Assembly: GCF_003555545.1 (NCBI RefSeq)
Contig: NZ_CP032157.1
Location: 314,546-378,545, forward strand
From: Paraflavitalea soli
GTDB taxonomy: Bacteria > Bacteroidota > Bacteroidia > Chitinophagales > Chitinophagaceae
DNA length: 64,000 bases
Direction: 5' to 3'
Below are positions 9,364 through 19,764 of this stretch, one piece after another. Both the position numbers and the translations under genes were made by a program. Below the pieces are notes generated by a model. It saw only the letters and a program-made list of their open reading frames with translations. It was not told the DNA's origin and searched no databases. The stretch's first letter is position 1; every line of letters starts with the position of its first letter.

Positions 9364-9513
9364 ACTTCCTACTTTATCACAACTCACATGCCCGTTTTTA
9401 TGGCCCGTCTCCGGAAACCAATGGCATAGCCTTTTATATACACATTATGCCTGGGCCTTAAAAACGGATAGCTGAAAACAGCCATGTATGTTTTTGCCCA
9501 AATTGTGTAATTT

Positions 9514-9530
9514 TTCCCCAATTTGGGGAA
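9514..9530. promoter_or_regulatory. Perfect dyad TTCCCCAA-T-TTGGGGAA, candidate operator
   Basis: Two 8-bp arms are perfectly complementary around a single central base, in the spacer between the divergent response regulator (start 9268) and the HAMP kinase (start 9651). The length and symmetry suit a dimeric regulator site. A short hairpin role is also possible. No other copy was noticed in the window. Confidence 0.5.
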
Positions 9531-9650
9531 CTCTGTTTAATGAAATATGCGTAACATACGCTGCAAACCAATACAGGCACCAACCCTTCATTTCCCGGAA
9601 ATGTGGCATGATTTCTTATTTGATATAGCTTCTTATATTAAACATTTACT

Positions 9651-12600
9651 ATGACCCGCCCAAAAACTAAGGCCATTCGCCCATCGGATGGAGATCGTGC
9701 TGCCACCGCCAAAGCCAATGGATTACCCAAAAAAAGGTCGTCTTCTGCAAACAAAAATGCCCGGCCGCCTCAGGTCGGGTATGATGATCCCCATTTGCAG
9801 CAGGCATCAGGTCAGCTCGATCTGCGTGAACTACTGCATGTACTCACCGAAATGAAGAACGGGAATTTCAATGTGCGCATGCCCATTGATGAGGTAGGGC
9901 TCAACGGAAAGATTTGCGATACCCTCAACGATATCATCTCTCTCAATGAGAAAATGATGCAGGAGTTTACCCGCGCCGGTAATACCATCGGTAAGCAGGG
10001 TAAGCTCACCCAACGTATAGAAGTACCCCATGCCAAAGGCGCCTGGAGTACCGGCGTAGACTCACTCAATACACTTATCTCCGACCTGGTGCACCCCACC
10101 ATTGAGATTGCCCATGTGATCAGCCTCGTGGCCAAGGGCAACCTCTCCCAGGAAATGCCCCTCGAGATCGGCGGTCACCTCCTGCAGGGCGAATTTGCCC
10201 GCATCGCCAAAGAGGTAAACGACATGGTGAAGCAGCTCAACCTCTTCTCCATCGAAGTTACCCGCGTGGCGCGGGAAGTAGGGTCAGAAGGTAAACTGGG
10301 CGGTCAGGCCAAGGTAAAAGGCGTAGGTGGTGTGTGGAAAGACCTCACCGATTCGGTAAACCAAATGGCCAGTAACCTCACCGGTCAGGTGCGCAACATC
10401 GCCGAGGTAACCACCGCAGTGGCAAAAGGCGACCTTTCCAAAAAGATCACTGTGGATGTAAAAGGAGAGATCCTGGAGCTCAAGAATACCATCAATACCA
10501 TGGTGGATCAGCTCAACTCCTTCTCTTCCGAAGTTACCCGGGTGGCCCTCGAAGTAGGTACCGAAGGTAAACTGGGCGGCCAGGCCCAGGTAAAAGGCGT
10601 AGCCGGTACCTGGAAAGACTTAACAGACTCCGTAAACCAGATGGCCTCCAACCTTACCGGCCAGGTGCGCAACATTGCTGAGGTGACCACTGCCGTGGCC
10701 AAGGGCGACTTATCGCGTCAGATCACGGTGGATGTAAAAGGAGAGATCCTCGAATTGAAGAATACCATCAACACCATGGTGGACCAGCTCAACTCCTTCT
10801 CTGCCGAAGTAACGCGCGTGGCGCGGGAAGTAGGTTCCGAAGGAAAGCTAGGCGGTCAGGCCAAGGTAAAAGGCGTAGGTGGTGTATGGAAAGACCTCAC
10901 CGATTCCGTAAACCAGATGGCCTCCAACCTCACCGGCCAGGTGCGTAACATTGCCGAAGTAACGACCGCCGTGGCGCGGGGCGACCTGGGCCGTAAGATC
11001 ACCGTGGATGTGAAAGGAGAGATCCTGGAATTGAAGAATACCATCAACACCATGGTGGACCAGCTCAACTCCTTCTCTTCCGAAGTGACCCGGGTGGCCC
11101 TCGAAGTAGGTACCGAAGGTAAGCTCGGCGGCCAGGCCCAGGTAAAAGGCGTGGCCGGTACCTGGAAGGACTTGACGGACTCGGTAAACGGGATGGCCTC
11201 TAACCTTACCGGTCAGGTGCGCAACATCGCGGAAGTGACTACCGCCGTGGCCAAGGGCGACTTATCGCGTAAGATCACCGTGGACGTAAAAGGAGAGATC
11301 CTCGAATTGAAGAATACCATCAACACCATGGTGGACCAGCTCAACTCATTTGGTTCCGAAGTAACCCGCGTGGCGCGGGAAGTAGGATCGGAAGGTAAGC
11401 TGGGCGGCCAGGCGGCAGTACCCGGCGTAGGCGGTACCTGGAAAGACCTGACCGACTCGGTAAACATCATGGCCGGTAACCTCACCTCCCAGGTGCGCAA
11501 CATTGCGGAAGTAACCACCGCCGTGGCTACCGGTGACCTTTCCCGTAAGATCGATGTGGACGTTAAAGGAGAGATCCTCGAATTGAAGAATACCATCAAT
11601 ACCATGGTGGACCAGCTTCGCGGCTTCGCTTCCGAAGTAACCCGGGTGGCGCGTGAAGTAGGATCGGAAGGTAAACTGGGTGGTCAGGCCACCGTAGAAG
11701 GAGTAGGGGGTGTATGGAAAGACCTGACAGACTCCGTAAACGGAATGGCCTCTAACCTTACCGGTCAGGTGCGGAATATTGCCGAAGTAACCACTGCCGT
11801 AGCGAAAGGTGACCTTAGCCGTAAGATCACGGTGGACGTAAAAGGAGAGATCCTCGAATTGAAGAATACCATCAATACCATGGTGGACCAGCTCAACTCA
11901 TTCGGGTCTGAAGTAACGCGCGTGGCGCGGGAAGTAGGTTCCGAAGGTAAGCTGGGCGGTCAGGCCGATGTACCCGGCGTAGGCGGTACCTGGAAAGATT
12001 TAACCGACTCTGTAAATAAAATGGCCTCCAACCTTACCTCCCAGGTGCGCAACATTGCCGAGGTAACCACCGCCGTGGCCAATGGCGACTTGTCGCGTAA
12101 GATCGGCGTGGATGTAAAAGGCGAGATCCTGGAGTTGAAGAATACCATCAACACCATGGTGGACCAGCTGCGGGGCTTCGCGTCAGAAGTAACGCGCGTG
12201 GCGCGTGAGGTGGGTACCGAAGGTAAACTGGGTGGCCAGGCCAATGTACCCGGTGTGGCAGGTACCTGGAAGGATCTGACCGACTCCGTAAACCAGATGG
12301 CGGGCAACCTCACCGCCCAGGTGCGCAACATCGCCGAGGTGGCCATCGCCGTGGCGAACGGGGATATGTCGAAAAAGATCACCGTGGACGTACGCGGGGA
12401 GATCCTTCAATTGAAAGAAACCCTCAATACCATGGTGGACCAGCTGCGCGCCTTCGCCTCCGAAGTAACGCGGGTGGCGCGTGAGGTAGGTACTGATGGT
12501 AAGCTGGGTGGACAGGCCTTCGTGCCAGGCGTAGCCGGTACCTGGAAGGACCTGACCGACTCCGTAAACCAGATGACCGGTAACCTCACCGCCCAGGTGC

Positions 12601-15600
12601 GCAACATCGCTGAAGTAACAAAAGCGGTGGCTTCCGGTGACCTGAGTAAAACCGTACAGATCGACGTAAAGGGTGAGATCCTCGACCTCAAGAATACCAT
12701 CAATACCATGGTGGAGCAGTTGAACTCCTTCGCCTTTGAGGTTACCCGCGTGGCGCGTGAGGTAGGTACGGAAGGTAAACTGGGCGGCCAGGCCGAAGTA
12801 CGCGGCGTGGCCGGTACCTGGAAAGACCTTACCGATAATGTGAACATGATGGCCTCCAACCTCACCAACCAGGTGCGCGGTATTGCCAAGGTAGTAACGG
12901 CCGTGGCTACCGGTAACCTCAAACAGAAACTATCCATTGTATCCCGTGGTGAAGTTGCACAGCTGACGGATACCTTCAATGAGATGATCGATACCCTGGC
13001 CGTATTTGCCGACCAGGTAACCACCGTGGCCCGTGAGGTGGGGGTGGAAGGACGATTGGGGGGACAGGCCAGTGTACCGGGCGCTTCCGGTATCTGGAAA
13101 AACCTCACGGAAAACGTAAACCAGCTGGCGCAGAACCTTACTACCCAGGTGCGTTCTATCTCCGAAGTAGCCAGCGCGGTAACAAAAGGTGACCTTACCC
13201 GTACCATCCGCGTAGAAGCCAAAGGAGAAGTGGAAGCCTTGAAGGATACCATCAACCAAATGATCAACAACCTCAAGGAAACTACCTTGCGCAACCAGGA
13301 GCAGGACTGGCTCAAATCCAACCTGGCCAAGTTTGGCCAGATGCTGCAGGGACAAAAAGACCTGAAGACAGTAACCCAGCGTATCCTCTCCGAGCTGGCG
13401 CAGGTGGTAACCGCCCACTACGGCGCCTTCTATATCCTTACACAGGAGGAAGATACCCAGCATGCCATGCTCAACCTGTTTGCCGCCTATGGTTATAAGA
13501 CCGATAAGAACATTCCCACCGAGTTTGCCATTGGTGAAGGCCTGGTAGGCCAGGTGGCCTTTGAAAAAGAAAGGATCATCCTCTCCAATGTACCGGGCAA
13601 TTATATCAAGATCAGCTCCGGGCTGGGGCGCGCCAAACCGGCCAACCTCATCATCCTGCCCGTATTGTTTGAGAACAAAGTGAAAGCCGTTATTGAACTG
13701 GCCTCGCTCGATGTCTTCAGCGAAACGCACCTCGACTTCCTCAGCCAGCTTACCGAAAGTATCGGTATCGTGTTGAACACCATCGAGGCCAATACCCGCA
13801 CAGCCGAGCTGCTTACCCAGTCACAATCACTGGCCGGTGAGTTGAAAATACAACAGGAAGAGTTGAGAAGGACCAACGATGAATTACAGGACAAAGCCCT
13901 GCTGCTCGTAAAACAGAAGAACGAAGTGGAAGCCAAGAACAAGGAAGTGGAAGAGGCCCGCCGTTCACTCGAAGAAAAAGCAGAACAGCTTACCCTCACC
14001 TCCAAGTACAAGTCCGAGTTCCTGGCCAATATGTCGCACGAGCTGCGTACGCCGCTGAATAGTTTGCTCATCCTTGCCCAGCAATTGTATGAGAATGCAG
14101 AAGGCAACCTTTCCGATAAGCAAATACGGTATGCCCGCACCATTCACTCCTGTGGTGATGACCTCATACAACTGATCAATGATATCCTCGATCTGTCGAA
14201 GATCGAATCCGGTTTCATTACCGCCAATATGGGCTCTGTACGGTTTTCCGAGATCGCCGGTTTTGTGGAAACTACTTTCAAACCCATTTCAGAAGCCAGG
14301 CACCTGCGGTTTACCATCGAGACAGATACCAACCTGCCCGATGCCATGGAGACCGACTTGCAGCGCTTGAACCAGATCTTAAAGAACCTCTTGTCCAACT
14401 CCTTCAAGTTTACCGAAAAAGGCGAAGTAAAACTGCGCATCTACGAAGCGAAGAAGAACTGGAAACAAGGTACCCCCAGTCTCGACCATGCTGCCCGTGT
14501 GGTGGCCTTTGCCATTACCGATACCGGTATCGGCATCCCCCAGGAAAAGCAGAACATCATCTTCGAAGCCTTCCAGCAGGCCGAAGGGTCTACCAGCCGT
14601 AAATACGGCGGTACCGGTTTGGGATTGTCTATCAGCCGCGGTTTGGCCGAACTGTTAGGCGGCACCATCGAGCTGGAAAGCCAGCCTTCTTTCGGCAGTA
14701 CCTTCACCCTCTTCCTGCCCGTAGATGCCGTAGCCGGTATGATCCCCAAAGAGGATGGCCTCTCTGCCTATCGCCAGTATCAGCTGGGAGGCGATAGCGG
14801 CGAGATTGATACCCTCATCAATTCCATCCGGGCTACTTCCGAAAGCAAGGAAGCCCAGGGTATGCACAGCATGGTGAATGAAATGATCAATGAAACAGGC
14901 GACGACCGCAACCTTATCCAGCCCAACGACAAGGTCATATTGATCGTGGAAGATGACCTGCGTTTTGGCAAGATCATCATCGACAAAGCCCATGAGCTGG
15001 GCCTCAAAGCCATCGTGGCCACCAATTATATTGAGGTATTTGATTTCATCAACCGCTTTCTGCCTATTGCCATTACACTCGATGTGAAGTTGCCCGATAC
15101 CAGTGGCTGGAAGGTGCTCGACCTCCTGCGCAATGACCTCAACTACCGTCATATTCCCATCCACCTCATTTCCGGCGAAGAGAACAAAGAGCTGGCCCTC
15201 AAGCGGGGCGCCCGCAGCTTCCTGCTGAAGCCCCTGGACAATGATGTACTGAATGAGTTGTTTGAAGATATCATGACCTTCAACAGCAAAGAAGTGAAGA
15301 AAGTGCTGGTGGTGGAAGACAATGAGATCGATTCCTCACAGATCGTAAAAATACTCATTGCCGATAACATGGATGTCACCCTGGCCGATACGGGCAGGGA
15401 AGCCATAGCCCAGATCGAGGATAAAGGAAATGATTTTGATTGTATCATCCTGGACTATACATTGCCCGATATTTCAGGTACGGACATTGTGAACAAAGTG
15501 GCGGAAAATAAACAGAAGCATACCCCTGTGATCATCTACTCCGGAAAAGATTTTGGTAAGAAAGAATTGCAGCACTTGCACCGCACCTCCAATACCATCA

Positions 15601-16106
15601 TCCTCAAAGGCGTTAATTCACTGGAGCACCTGCTCGAAGAGACCGTGTTGCACCTCCACATCAATCACAAAGACCTGCCGCAGGACAAGAAAAGGGTTAT
15701 TGAGAACATACGGATGAAAGAAGATATCCTCACCGGTAAGAATATATTGGTGGTGGATGATGATGTAAGAAACCTGTTTGCCCTCACCACCGTATTTGAA
15801 AGGTACAATATCAATGTGATCACCGCCGAGAGTGGAAAGGATGCCATCAACATTATTCGCGATGAAAGCCCGAAGATCGACATGGTGCTGATGGACATCA
15901 TGATGCCTGAAATGGATGGCTATGAGACCACCCAGAAGATCAGGCGCGAGCACAAGAACAGTACCTTGCCCATCATTGCCGTGACTGCCAAGGCCATGAA
16001 GGGTGACCGGCAGAAATGTATCGAAGCAGGCGCTTCCGATTATATCACCAAGCCGCTAAAGATCGATCAGTTATTATCTTTGATGCGCGTGTGGTTTTAT
16101 AAATAA
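9651..16106 (+). CDS. Giant soluble hybrid histidine kinase: HAMP array, GAF, HisKA, HATPase, three REC
   Basis: 2151 residues with no transmembrane segment, so cytosolic. Order: basic N-terminus (1-45); HAMP-like segments to about 200; eleven 92-residue HAMP units (residues 202-1213) of the type [19 protein letters not shown]...WKDLTDSVN...[19 protein letters not shown] domain (about 1235-1375); coiled coil (about 1385-1450); HisKA with H1463 in [12 protein letters not shown]; HATPase with DTGIGIP and [10 protein letters not shown]; then REC domains with D1811, D1935 and D2082. The last REC keeps [12 protein letters not shown] and ITKP; the middle one has LKG in place of KP. The plan matches the group III (Nik1/Os-1 type) soluble osmosensing kinases known in fungi and many bacteria, but the HAMP array is unusually long. 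It has no output domain, so signalling must pass to separate regulators or by phosphorelay. Confidence 0.95.
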   Translation: MTRPKTKAIRPSDGDRAATAKANGLPKKRSSSANKNARPPQVGYDDPHLQQASGQLDLRELLHVLTEMKNGNFNVRMPIDEVGLNGKICDTLNDIISLNEKMMQEFTRAGNTIGKQGKLTQRIEVPHAKGAWSTGVDSLNTLISDLVHPTIEIAHVISLVAKGNLSQEMPLEIGGHLLQGEFARIAKEVNDMVKQLNLFSIEVTRVAREVGSEGKLGGQAKVKGVGGVWKDLTDSVNQMASNLTGQVRNIAEVTTAVAKGDLSKKITVDVKGEILELKNTINTMVDQLNSFSSEVTRVALEVGTEGKLGGQAQVKGVAGTWKDLTDSVNQMASNLTGQVRNIAEVTTAVAKGDLSRQITVDVKGEILELKNTINTMVDQLNSFSAEVTRVAREVGSEGKLGGQAKVKGVGGVWKDLTDSVNQMASNLTGQVRNIAEVTTAVARGDLGRKITVDVKGEILELKNTINTMVDQLNSFSSEVTRVALEVGTEGKLGGQAQVKGVAGTWKDLTDSVNGMASNLTGQVRNIAEVTTAVAKGDLSRKITVDVKGEILELKNTINTMVDQLNSFGSEVTRVAREVGSEGKLGGQAAVPGVGGTWKDLTDSVNIMAGNLTSQVRNIAEVTTAVATGDLSRKIDVDVKGEILELKNTINTMVDQLRGFASEVTRVAREVGSEGKLGGQATVEGVGGVWKDLTDSVNGMASNLTGQVRNIAEVTTAVAKGDLSRKITVDVKGEILELKNTINTMVDQLNSFGSEVTRVAREVGSEGKLGGQADVPGVGGTWKDLTDSVNKMASNLTSQVRNIAEVTTAVANGDLSRKIGVDVKGEILELKNTINTMVDQLRGFASEVTRVAREVGTEGKLGGQANVPGVAGTWKDLTDSVNQMAGNLTAQVRNIAEVAIAVANGDMSKKITVDVRGEILQLKETLNTMVDQLRAFASEVTRVAREVGTDGKLGGQAFVPGVAGTWKDLTDSVNQMTGNLTAQVRNIAEVTKAVASGDLSKTVQIDVKGEILDLKNTINTMVEQLNSFAFEVTRVAREVGTEGKLGGQAEVRGVAGTWKDLTDNVNMMASNLTNQVRGIAKVVTAVATGNLKQKLSIVSRGEVAQLTDTFNEMIDTLAVFADQVTTVAREVGVEGRLGGQASVPGASGIWKNLTENVNQLAQNLTTQVRSISEVASAVTKGDLTRTIRVEAKGEVEALKDTINQMINNLKETTLRNQEQDWLKSNLAKFGQMLQGQKDLKTVTQRILSELAQVVTAHYGAFYILTQEEDTQHAMLNLFAAYGYKTDKNIPTEFAIGEGLVGQVAFEKERIILSNVPGNYIKISSGLGRAKPANLIILPVLFENKVKAVIELASLDVFSETHLDFLSQLTESIGIVLNTIEANTRTAELLTQSQSLAGELKIQQEELRRTNDELQDKALLLVKQKNEVEAKNKEVEEARRSLEEKAEQLTLTSKYKSEFLANMSHELRTPLNSLLILAQQLYENAEGNLSDKQIRYARTIHSCGDDLIQLINDILDLSKIESGFITANMGSVRFSEIAGFVETTFKPISEARHLRFTIETDTNLPDAMETDLQRLNQILKNLLSNSFKFTEKGEVKLRIYEAKKNWKQGTPSLDHAARVVAFAITDTGIGIPQEKQNIIFEAFQQAEGSTSRKYGGTGLGLSISRGLAELLGGTIELESQPSFGSTFTLFLPVDAVAGMIPKEDGLSAYRQYQLGGDSGEIDTLINSIRATSESKEAQGMHSMVNEMINETGDDRNLIQPNDKVILIVEDDLRFGKIIIDKAHELGLKAIVATNYIEVFDFINRFLPIAITLDVKLPDTSGWKVLDLLRNDLNYRHIPIHLISGEENKELALKRGARSFLLKPLDNDVLNELFEDIMTFNSKEVKKVLVVEDNEIDSSQIVKILIADNMDVTLADTGREAIAQIEDKGNDFDCIILDYTLPDISGTDIVNKVAENKQKHTPVIIYSGKDFGKKELQHLHRTSNTIILKGVNSLEHLLEETVLHLHINHKDLPQDKKRVIENIRMKEDILTGKNILVVDDDVRNLFALTTVFERYNINVITAESGKDAINIIRDESPKIDMVLMDIMMPEMDGYETTQKIRREHKNSTLPIIAVTAKAMKGDRQKCIEAGASDYITKPLKIDQLLSLMRVWFYK
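10254..13289 (+). repeat. Eleven in-frame 276-bp tandem units encoding HAMP pairs
   Basis: The period is exactly 276 bp with no indel: unit 1 starts at 10254 (E202) and unit 11 at 13014. Units 1-9 are very similar, while 10 and 11 are diverged. Unit 1 resembles unit 3 and unit 2 resembles unit 4 (R/L alternation in VAREVGSEG versus [17 protein letters not shown] versus AQVKGVAG). Units 4-5 likewise resemble 6-7 (NSFGS then RGFAS). This points to expansion in two-unit, 552-bp steps. Confidence 0.9.
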
Positions 16107-16282
16107 GCTGTGAGCTGTGAGCCAATACAAGCCGTGAGCTATGAGCTGCGAGCGAAATACATTTGAAGAATTTTCGACGCAAGCGCTTGAAGCAAAAGGC
16201 TCGTAGCTCGTAGCGCGCAGCTGTTCCGTAGCTGACTGTTCAACGCTCGTAGCTCGTAGCTCGTAGCTCGCCGCTCGCAGCT
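16107..16282. repeat. Heptad-period inverted arrays after the HAMP kinase
   Basis: The left arm starts at the base after the kinase stop codon: gctgtga, gctgtga, gccaata, caagccg, tgagcta, tgagctg, cgagcga (16107-16155). The right arm at 16199-16282 is twelve perfect 7-bp steps: gctcgta, gctcgta, gcgcgca, gctgttc, cgtagct, gactgtt, caacgct, cgtagct three times, cgccgct, cgcagct. Left gagct/gcgagcg motifs are complementary to right agctc/cgctcgc, so a long stem can form. It lies between the two kinases, which are co-directional. Confidence 0.85.
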
Positions 16283-16354
16283 TGAAAAGCGAACACGATT
16301 AGAACAACGATCCTTATCCCTTGTCCTAACATTATTAAATAGAAATTCAAACTA

Positions 16355-17626
16355 ATGCAGCAAAAGATCTTATTGGTAGACGACCGGGAAGATAATTTGC
16401 TTTCCATGGAAGCCATCCTGGAGCCAGACGGCTACCAGTTCATAAAAGCTACGTCCGGCCGTCATGCCCTGAAGATCCTGTTAACAGAGTTCGACTTTGC
16501 CCTGATCCTCATGGATGTGAAGATGCCCAACCTCAGCGGCTTCGAGACCGCGGCCCTCATCTATGAAAGGGAGAAGCTGCGCCATATCCCCATTATATTC
16601 ATTACCGCCAATAACTATGGCGAAGACAATATTTTCAAAGGCTACCGTACCGGGGCCGTGGATTATATCTACAAGCCCATCAATCCCGAATTGCTGCGGG
16701 CCAAGGTATCTGTATTCATCGACCTCTACCAGAAGAACAGGCGACTCCTTATGCAGGAGCAAAAGCTAAAGGCCATCAACAAAAACCTGGAAGACGAGAT
16801 CAGCGAGCGCAAAGCTTCCGAAGAAAAGATCAAACAACTCAACCGGCAGTTGCTGGGCAATATTACCTTGCTGGAATCCGCCAACCGCGACCTGGACCGT
16901 TTCGCCTTCATGGCTTCCCACGACCTGCAGGAACCCCTGCGCAAGATCCGCACCTTCAGCGATCTGCTGGCTACTAAGTACAAGGATAGCCTGGACAAAG
17001 ATGCCAATGCATATATCGACCGCATACAGAGTGCGGCGGCGCGTATGCAGGCCCTGATCAAAGACATCCTGGCTTTTTCCAAGCTCACTGGCGAGAAAGA
17101 CAATTTTGAATTTACCGACCTCAATATCCTGCTCGATGAGGCCCTGGCCGATCTGGAGACACCCATTAAGGAAAAAGGAGCGCACATCAGTTTGTTGGAG
17201 CCTTTGCCGGCATTGGAAGTAAACCCCGGGCTCATCAGGCCTTTGTTTTACAATATCATCAGCAATGCCATCAAGTACAGCAAGACAGATGTCACACCAC
17301 AGATCACCATCCGCTATGAATTGACAACCGGGCAGGAAAAAATTGCCGGTAATAATAAGGAGAATGCAGGGAAGTACTGCCGTATTTTTATGGAAGACAA
17401 TGGCATCGGCTTCGACCAGGTATATGCCGAGCAGGTATTTGAAATGTTCCGGCGTTTACATGTGAGCAGTGCCTTTGAAGGCACCGGTATTGGGCTGGCC
17501 CTTTGCAAGAAGATCGTGGAAAAGCACCATGGCTTTATCTCCGCCCACAGTAAGGCCAACGAAGGCACTACCTTTATCGTCACCTTACCCGTCTACCAAC
17601 CCGTAAAGGTCATGATGAAGCAATAA
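16355..17626 (+). CDS. Response regulator-histidine kinase (REC-HisKA-HATPase)
   Basis: 423 residues. An N-terminal receiver carries acidic D9-D10 (LLVDDREDN), phospho-acceptor D54 (ILMDVKMPNLSG) and K107 (YIYKP). A coiled coil spans about 120-180. The HisKA box has H189 in FMASHDLQEPLRKI. The HATPase has MEDNGIGFD and GTGIGLALCKK. There are no membrane segments. A kinase led by a receiver usually takes a phosphoryl signal from another kinase, and the giant hybrid kinase just upstream is the obvious candidate (inference). Its stop codon is 1 base from the convergent Nudix stop. Confidence 0.93.
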   Translation: MQQKILLVDDREDNLLSMEAILEPDGYQFIKATSGRHALKILLTEFDFALILMDVKMPNLSGFETAALIYEREKLRHIPIIFITANNYGEDNIFKGYRTGAVDYIYKPINPELLRAKVSVFIDLYQKNRRLLMQEQKLKAINKNLEDEISERKASEEKIKQLNRQLLGNITLLESANRDLDRFAFMASHDLQEPLRKIRTFSDLLATKYKDSLDKDANAYIDRIQSAAARMQALIKDILAFSKLTGEKDNFEFTDLNILLDEALADLETPIKEKGAHISLLEPLPALEVNPGLIRPLFYNIISNAIKYSKTDVTPQITIRYELTTGQEKIAGNNKENAGKYCRIFMEDNGIGFDQVYAEQVFEMFRRLHVSSAFEGTGIGLALCKKIVEKHHGFISAHSKANEGTTFIVTLPVYQPVKVMMKQ

Positions 17627-17627
17627 C

Positions 17628-18089
17628 TCATTTCCCGGCTGCCTTCACCAGGTCAGCCACCACCTTATCAATCGGCAGTGTAACCACTTCCCCGGAGAAA
17701 TCTTCCCAGTCAATAAACCGGAACGTCTCCGTTTCACCCGTTTGCCGGTACACTTCCATTTGCTGTTCATCAAAGTCAAACAACTTCGTGCGCAGGGGGG
17801 CCTTGATCGGTTCCAGCGCATGCGCATAATAATAGATCGCAATGATCTGCTGGTCGGGCGTAAAAGCGCTCATCTGAAAGAAATCCGTCGTATAGATATG
17901 ATCCCCGATCCGCACCTCCAGGTCCAGCTCTTCCTTGAATTCCCTTTTCAGGCAATCCCGCGTGCCTTCGCCAAATTCCAGTCCGCCGCCGGGAAACTTC
18001 GTATAATAACCGCCACGGATAAATTCATCCGCCACCAATACCTGGTTGTTGTCGCCAAGCAGGATGCCGTATACTCTTACGTTAAACAT
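17628..18089 (-). CDS. Nudix hydrolase
   Basis: 153 residues. The Nudix box is clear: GGLEFGEGTRDCLKREFKEE at about residues 35-54, fitting Gx5Ex7REUxEE, with the final glycine of the consensus replaced by aspartate (EELDL). The family hydrolyses nucleoside diphosphates linked to another moiety. The substrate cannot be told from the sequence. The start codon lies 3 bases after the corA stop codon, so the two genes are probably co-transcribed. Confidence 0.88.
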   Translation of the reverse strand: MFNVRVYGILLGDNNQVLVADEFIRGGYYTKFPGGGLEFGEGTRDCLKREFKEELDLEVRIGDHIYTTDFFQMSAFTPDQQIIAIYYYAHALEPIKAPLRTKLFDFDEQQMEVYRQTGETETFRFIDWEDFSGEVVTLPIDKVVADLVKAAGK

Positions 18090-18092
18090 ACA

Positions 18093-19031
18093 TTAGAATA
18101 TTTTCTTCTTGAGGAAAAACCACCCGATCACGAGCGAGATCACGAGCGAAAGAAATACCGGGATATAAAATGCGTAAGGGGAGTCTTTATAAGGGATGGG
18201 CACGTTCATGCCATAGATACTGGCTACCAGTACCGGGAAGGTCAATACGATCGTGATCACCGCCAGGCGGCGCAACACTTCGTTCTGGTTATTGGCAATG
18301 ATGCTGGCAAAGGCATCCAGCGTACTACTCAGGATGTTGGTGTAGATATTGGCCATTTCAAGCGCCTGTGAGTTGTCTACGATAAGATCCTGCAGGAACT
18401 CCTTCTCTTCTTCATTCAGTGCCAGGAAGTTCGTGCGTTCGATCTTCATCAGCAGCATTTCGTTGGAGCGGAGCGCTGTTACGAAATACACCAGGCTCTT
18501 TTGTATGCGCATCAGCTGCAGCAGCTCTTCATTCCGGTTGGCGGCATACAGCTTTTGTTCTACGATATTGCGGCGGTGGTTGATCTCCTTCAGCGAATCC
18601 ATATACGTCTGAATGATCTTTTCGAAGATCTTCAGCGCCATCATCTTCCGGTTGTCCGGGTGACGGTTCTGGAAAGTGTGCAGGAATTTCTTGATCGCTT
18701 CGTTGTCGAAGCTGTTCACCGTTAATATCTGGTTGTGCGTAAGGATGATAACGATCGGGATCGTGATGTAGAGCGCATCACTTTCGTTGAACGAGTTGTT
18801 TTCCGTGGGTGCTTTGATGACCACCAACTTCACGTTGTCGTCTTCTTCAAAACGGCTTCTTTCATCGATATCCAGTGAGTCCGTCAAAAAGTCGAGCGGA
18901 ATATCCAGCCCGTCCGCCAGTTCTGTAAATTCTTCCTGCTTCAGCGGGGGCAATACATTTACCCAGCTGCCATTTTCCGGTTTGTCGATGGCGACCGTCT
19001 GGTGATTGATATTTTTGAAGTACTGGATCAT
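18093..19031 (-). CDS. CorA-like magnesium/divalent metal transporter
   Basis: 312 residues with the CorA layout: a large soluble N-terminal domain, a long helix (about 150-245), then two C-terminal membrane segments. The family signature is present as YGMNVPIP (the GMN motif) at the end of TM1 near residue 275, and the second TM (VFLSLVISLVIGWFF) is followed by a lysine-rich tail KKKIF. It forms pentameric inner-membrane channels for Mg2+ or related ions. ATG start at 19031. It is first of a pair with the Nudix gene. Confidence 0.92.
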   Translation of the reverse strand: MIQYFKNINHQTVAIDKPENGSWVNVLPPLKQEEFTELADGLDIPLDFLTDSLDIDERSRFEEDDNVKLVVIKAPTENNSFNESDALYITIPIVIILTHNQILTVNSFDNEAIKKFLHTFQNRHPDNRKMMALKIFEKIIQTYMDSLKEINHRRNIVEQKLYAANRNEELLQLMRIQKSLVYFVTALRSNEMLLMKIERTNFLALNEEEKEFLQDLIVDNSQALEMANIYTNILSSTLDAFASIIANNQNEVLRRLAVITIVLTFPVLVASIYGMNVPIPYKDSPYAFYIPVFLSLVISLVIGWFFLKKKIF

Positions 19032-19056
19032 TTTGCCGGCGCAAAGGTAGGGGAAA

Positions 19057-19214
19057 ACATGTTACGTGTTTTGGGTTTTGAGTTTCGTGTTGCCATCGCA
19101 TGTAAGCGTTCAGGATCAGGCTAATACAACGTACGCTGCCCCACAGGGAGAACCCGAAACCCGGCACCTCAAACCCGAAACTCTAAACCCGGTACCCGAA
19201 ACTCCAAATCCGAA
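19057..19214. repeat. Heptad-period inverted arrays between dinB-like gene and corA
   Basis: Right arm 19152-19214 is nine perfect 7-bp units: acccgaa, acccggc, acctcaa, acccgaa, actctaa, acccggt, acccgaa, actccaa, atccgaa. Left arm 19057-19091 is five units, acatgtt, acgtgtt, ttgggtt, ttgagtt, tcgtgtt, which on the minus strand read aacacga, aactcaa, aacccaa, aacacgt, aacatgt. The arms are therefore inverted. The right arm begins 4 bases after the stop codon of the minus-strand DinB-like gene. Confidence 0.85.
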
Positions 19215-19218
19215 ATTA

Positions 19219-19764
19219 CTATGAGCGTTTCTTCACAATCTCCAAATGATGATCCGTATGGTATATCGTAAAATAGCACAATTCCCGCAGCGTGATCTTG
19301 CCCAATAGCGGGTGCTTGACAATGTACTTGTCCAGCTGTTCGTCCTTCCAGTTTTTCCGCAGCGCCTGCAGGTAAATGGTGGTGAATTGCCGCCAGTGTT
19401 TGATCAGCTCCTCCTTATTGGAGTTGGGTTTCATATGCTTGGGAATATAGCGGCCCTGTGCTTTGCCGCCTGCCGCCAGTTTCTGCTGGTATTTTTCCAC
19501 CAGCACCGGGTAGGGGCGCGAGTCCCGGTTGGGTTTGCCGCCAAATAGGCGCACCAGGAATTTGGGGAGCGCATAGGCCGCCGTGGCCGTTTTGGTGCAG
19601 ATCACCAGGTGTTGCAGGTTTTGTGCGATCGACCATTTGCCGTCCGTTTCCCGGAAGAAAAGTTCCGGTGGCAGGTCTTTACAGAAAGTGGTGAACCGCT
19701 GAAAGGCTTTGTCTGATTCCCGCAATATGTCGTCGATAGTAAGGGTAGGGGGTAGTGGCATCAT
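19219..19764 (-). CDS. DinB family protein
   Basis: 181 residues from ATG 19764. The frame is open upstream, but this ATG overlaps the dapF stop as ATGA and starts a normal DinB fold (MMPLPPTLTIDDIL). It is an alpha-helical DinB/YfiT-type four-helix bundle. Metal-ligand histidines are visible in AQNLQHLVIC and in the C-terminal YHTDHHLEIV. Family members include thiol transferases and metal-binding proteins of unclear role; no specific substrate can be given. It is translationally coupled to dapF. Confidence 0.82.
   Translation of the reverse strand: MMPLPPTLTIDDILRESDKAFQRFTTFCKDLPPELFFRETDGKWSIAQNLQHLVICTKTATAAYALPKFLVRLFGGKPNRDSRPYPVLVEKYQQKLAAGGKAQGRYIPKHMKPNSNKEELIKHWRQFTTIYLQALRKNWKDEQLDKYIVKHPLLGKITLRELCYFTIYHTDHHLEIVKKRS

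Noticed and set aside
12407-13330. Long minus-strand frames (up to 307 codons) opposite the HAMP array
   Set aside because: They are shadows of the biased codon use in the repetitive plus-strand gene.
16199-16282. CRISPR-like short repeat array
   Set aside because: Units are 7 bp with no spacers and no cas genes nearby.
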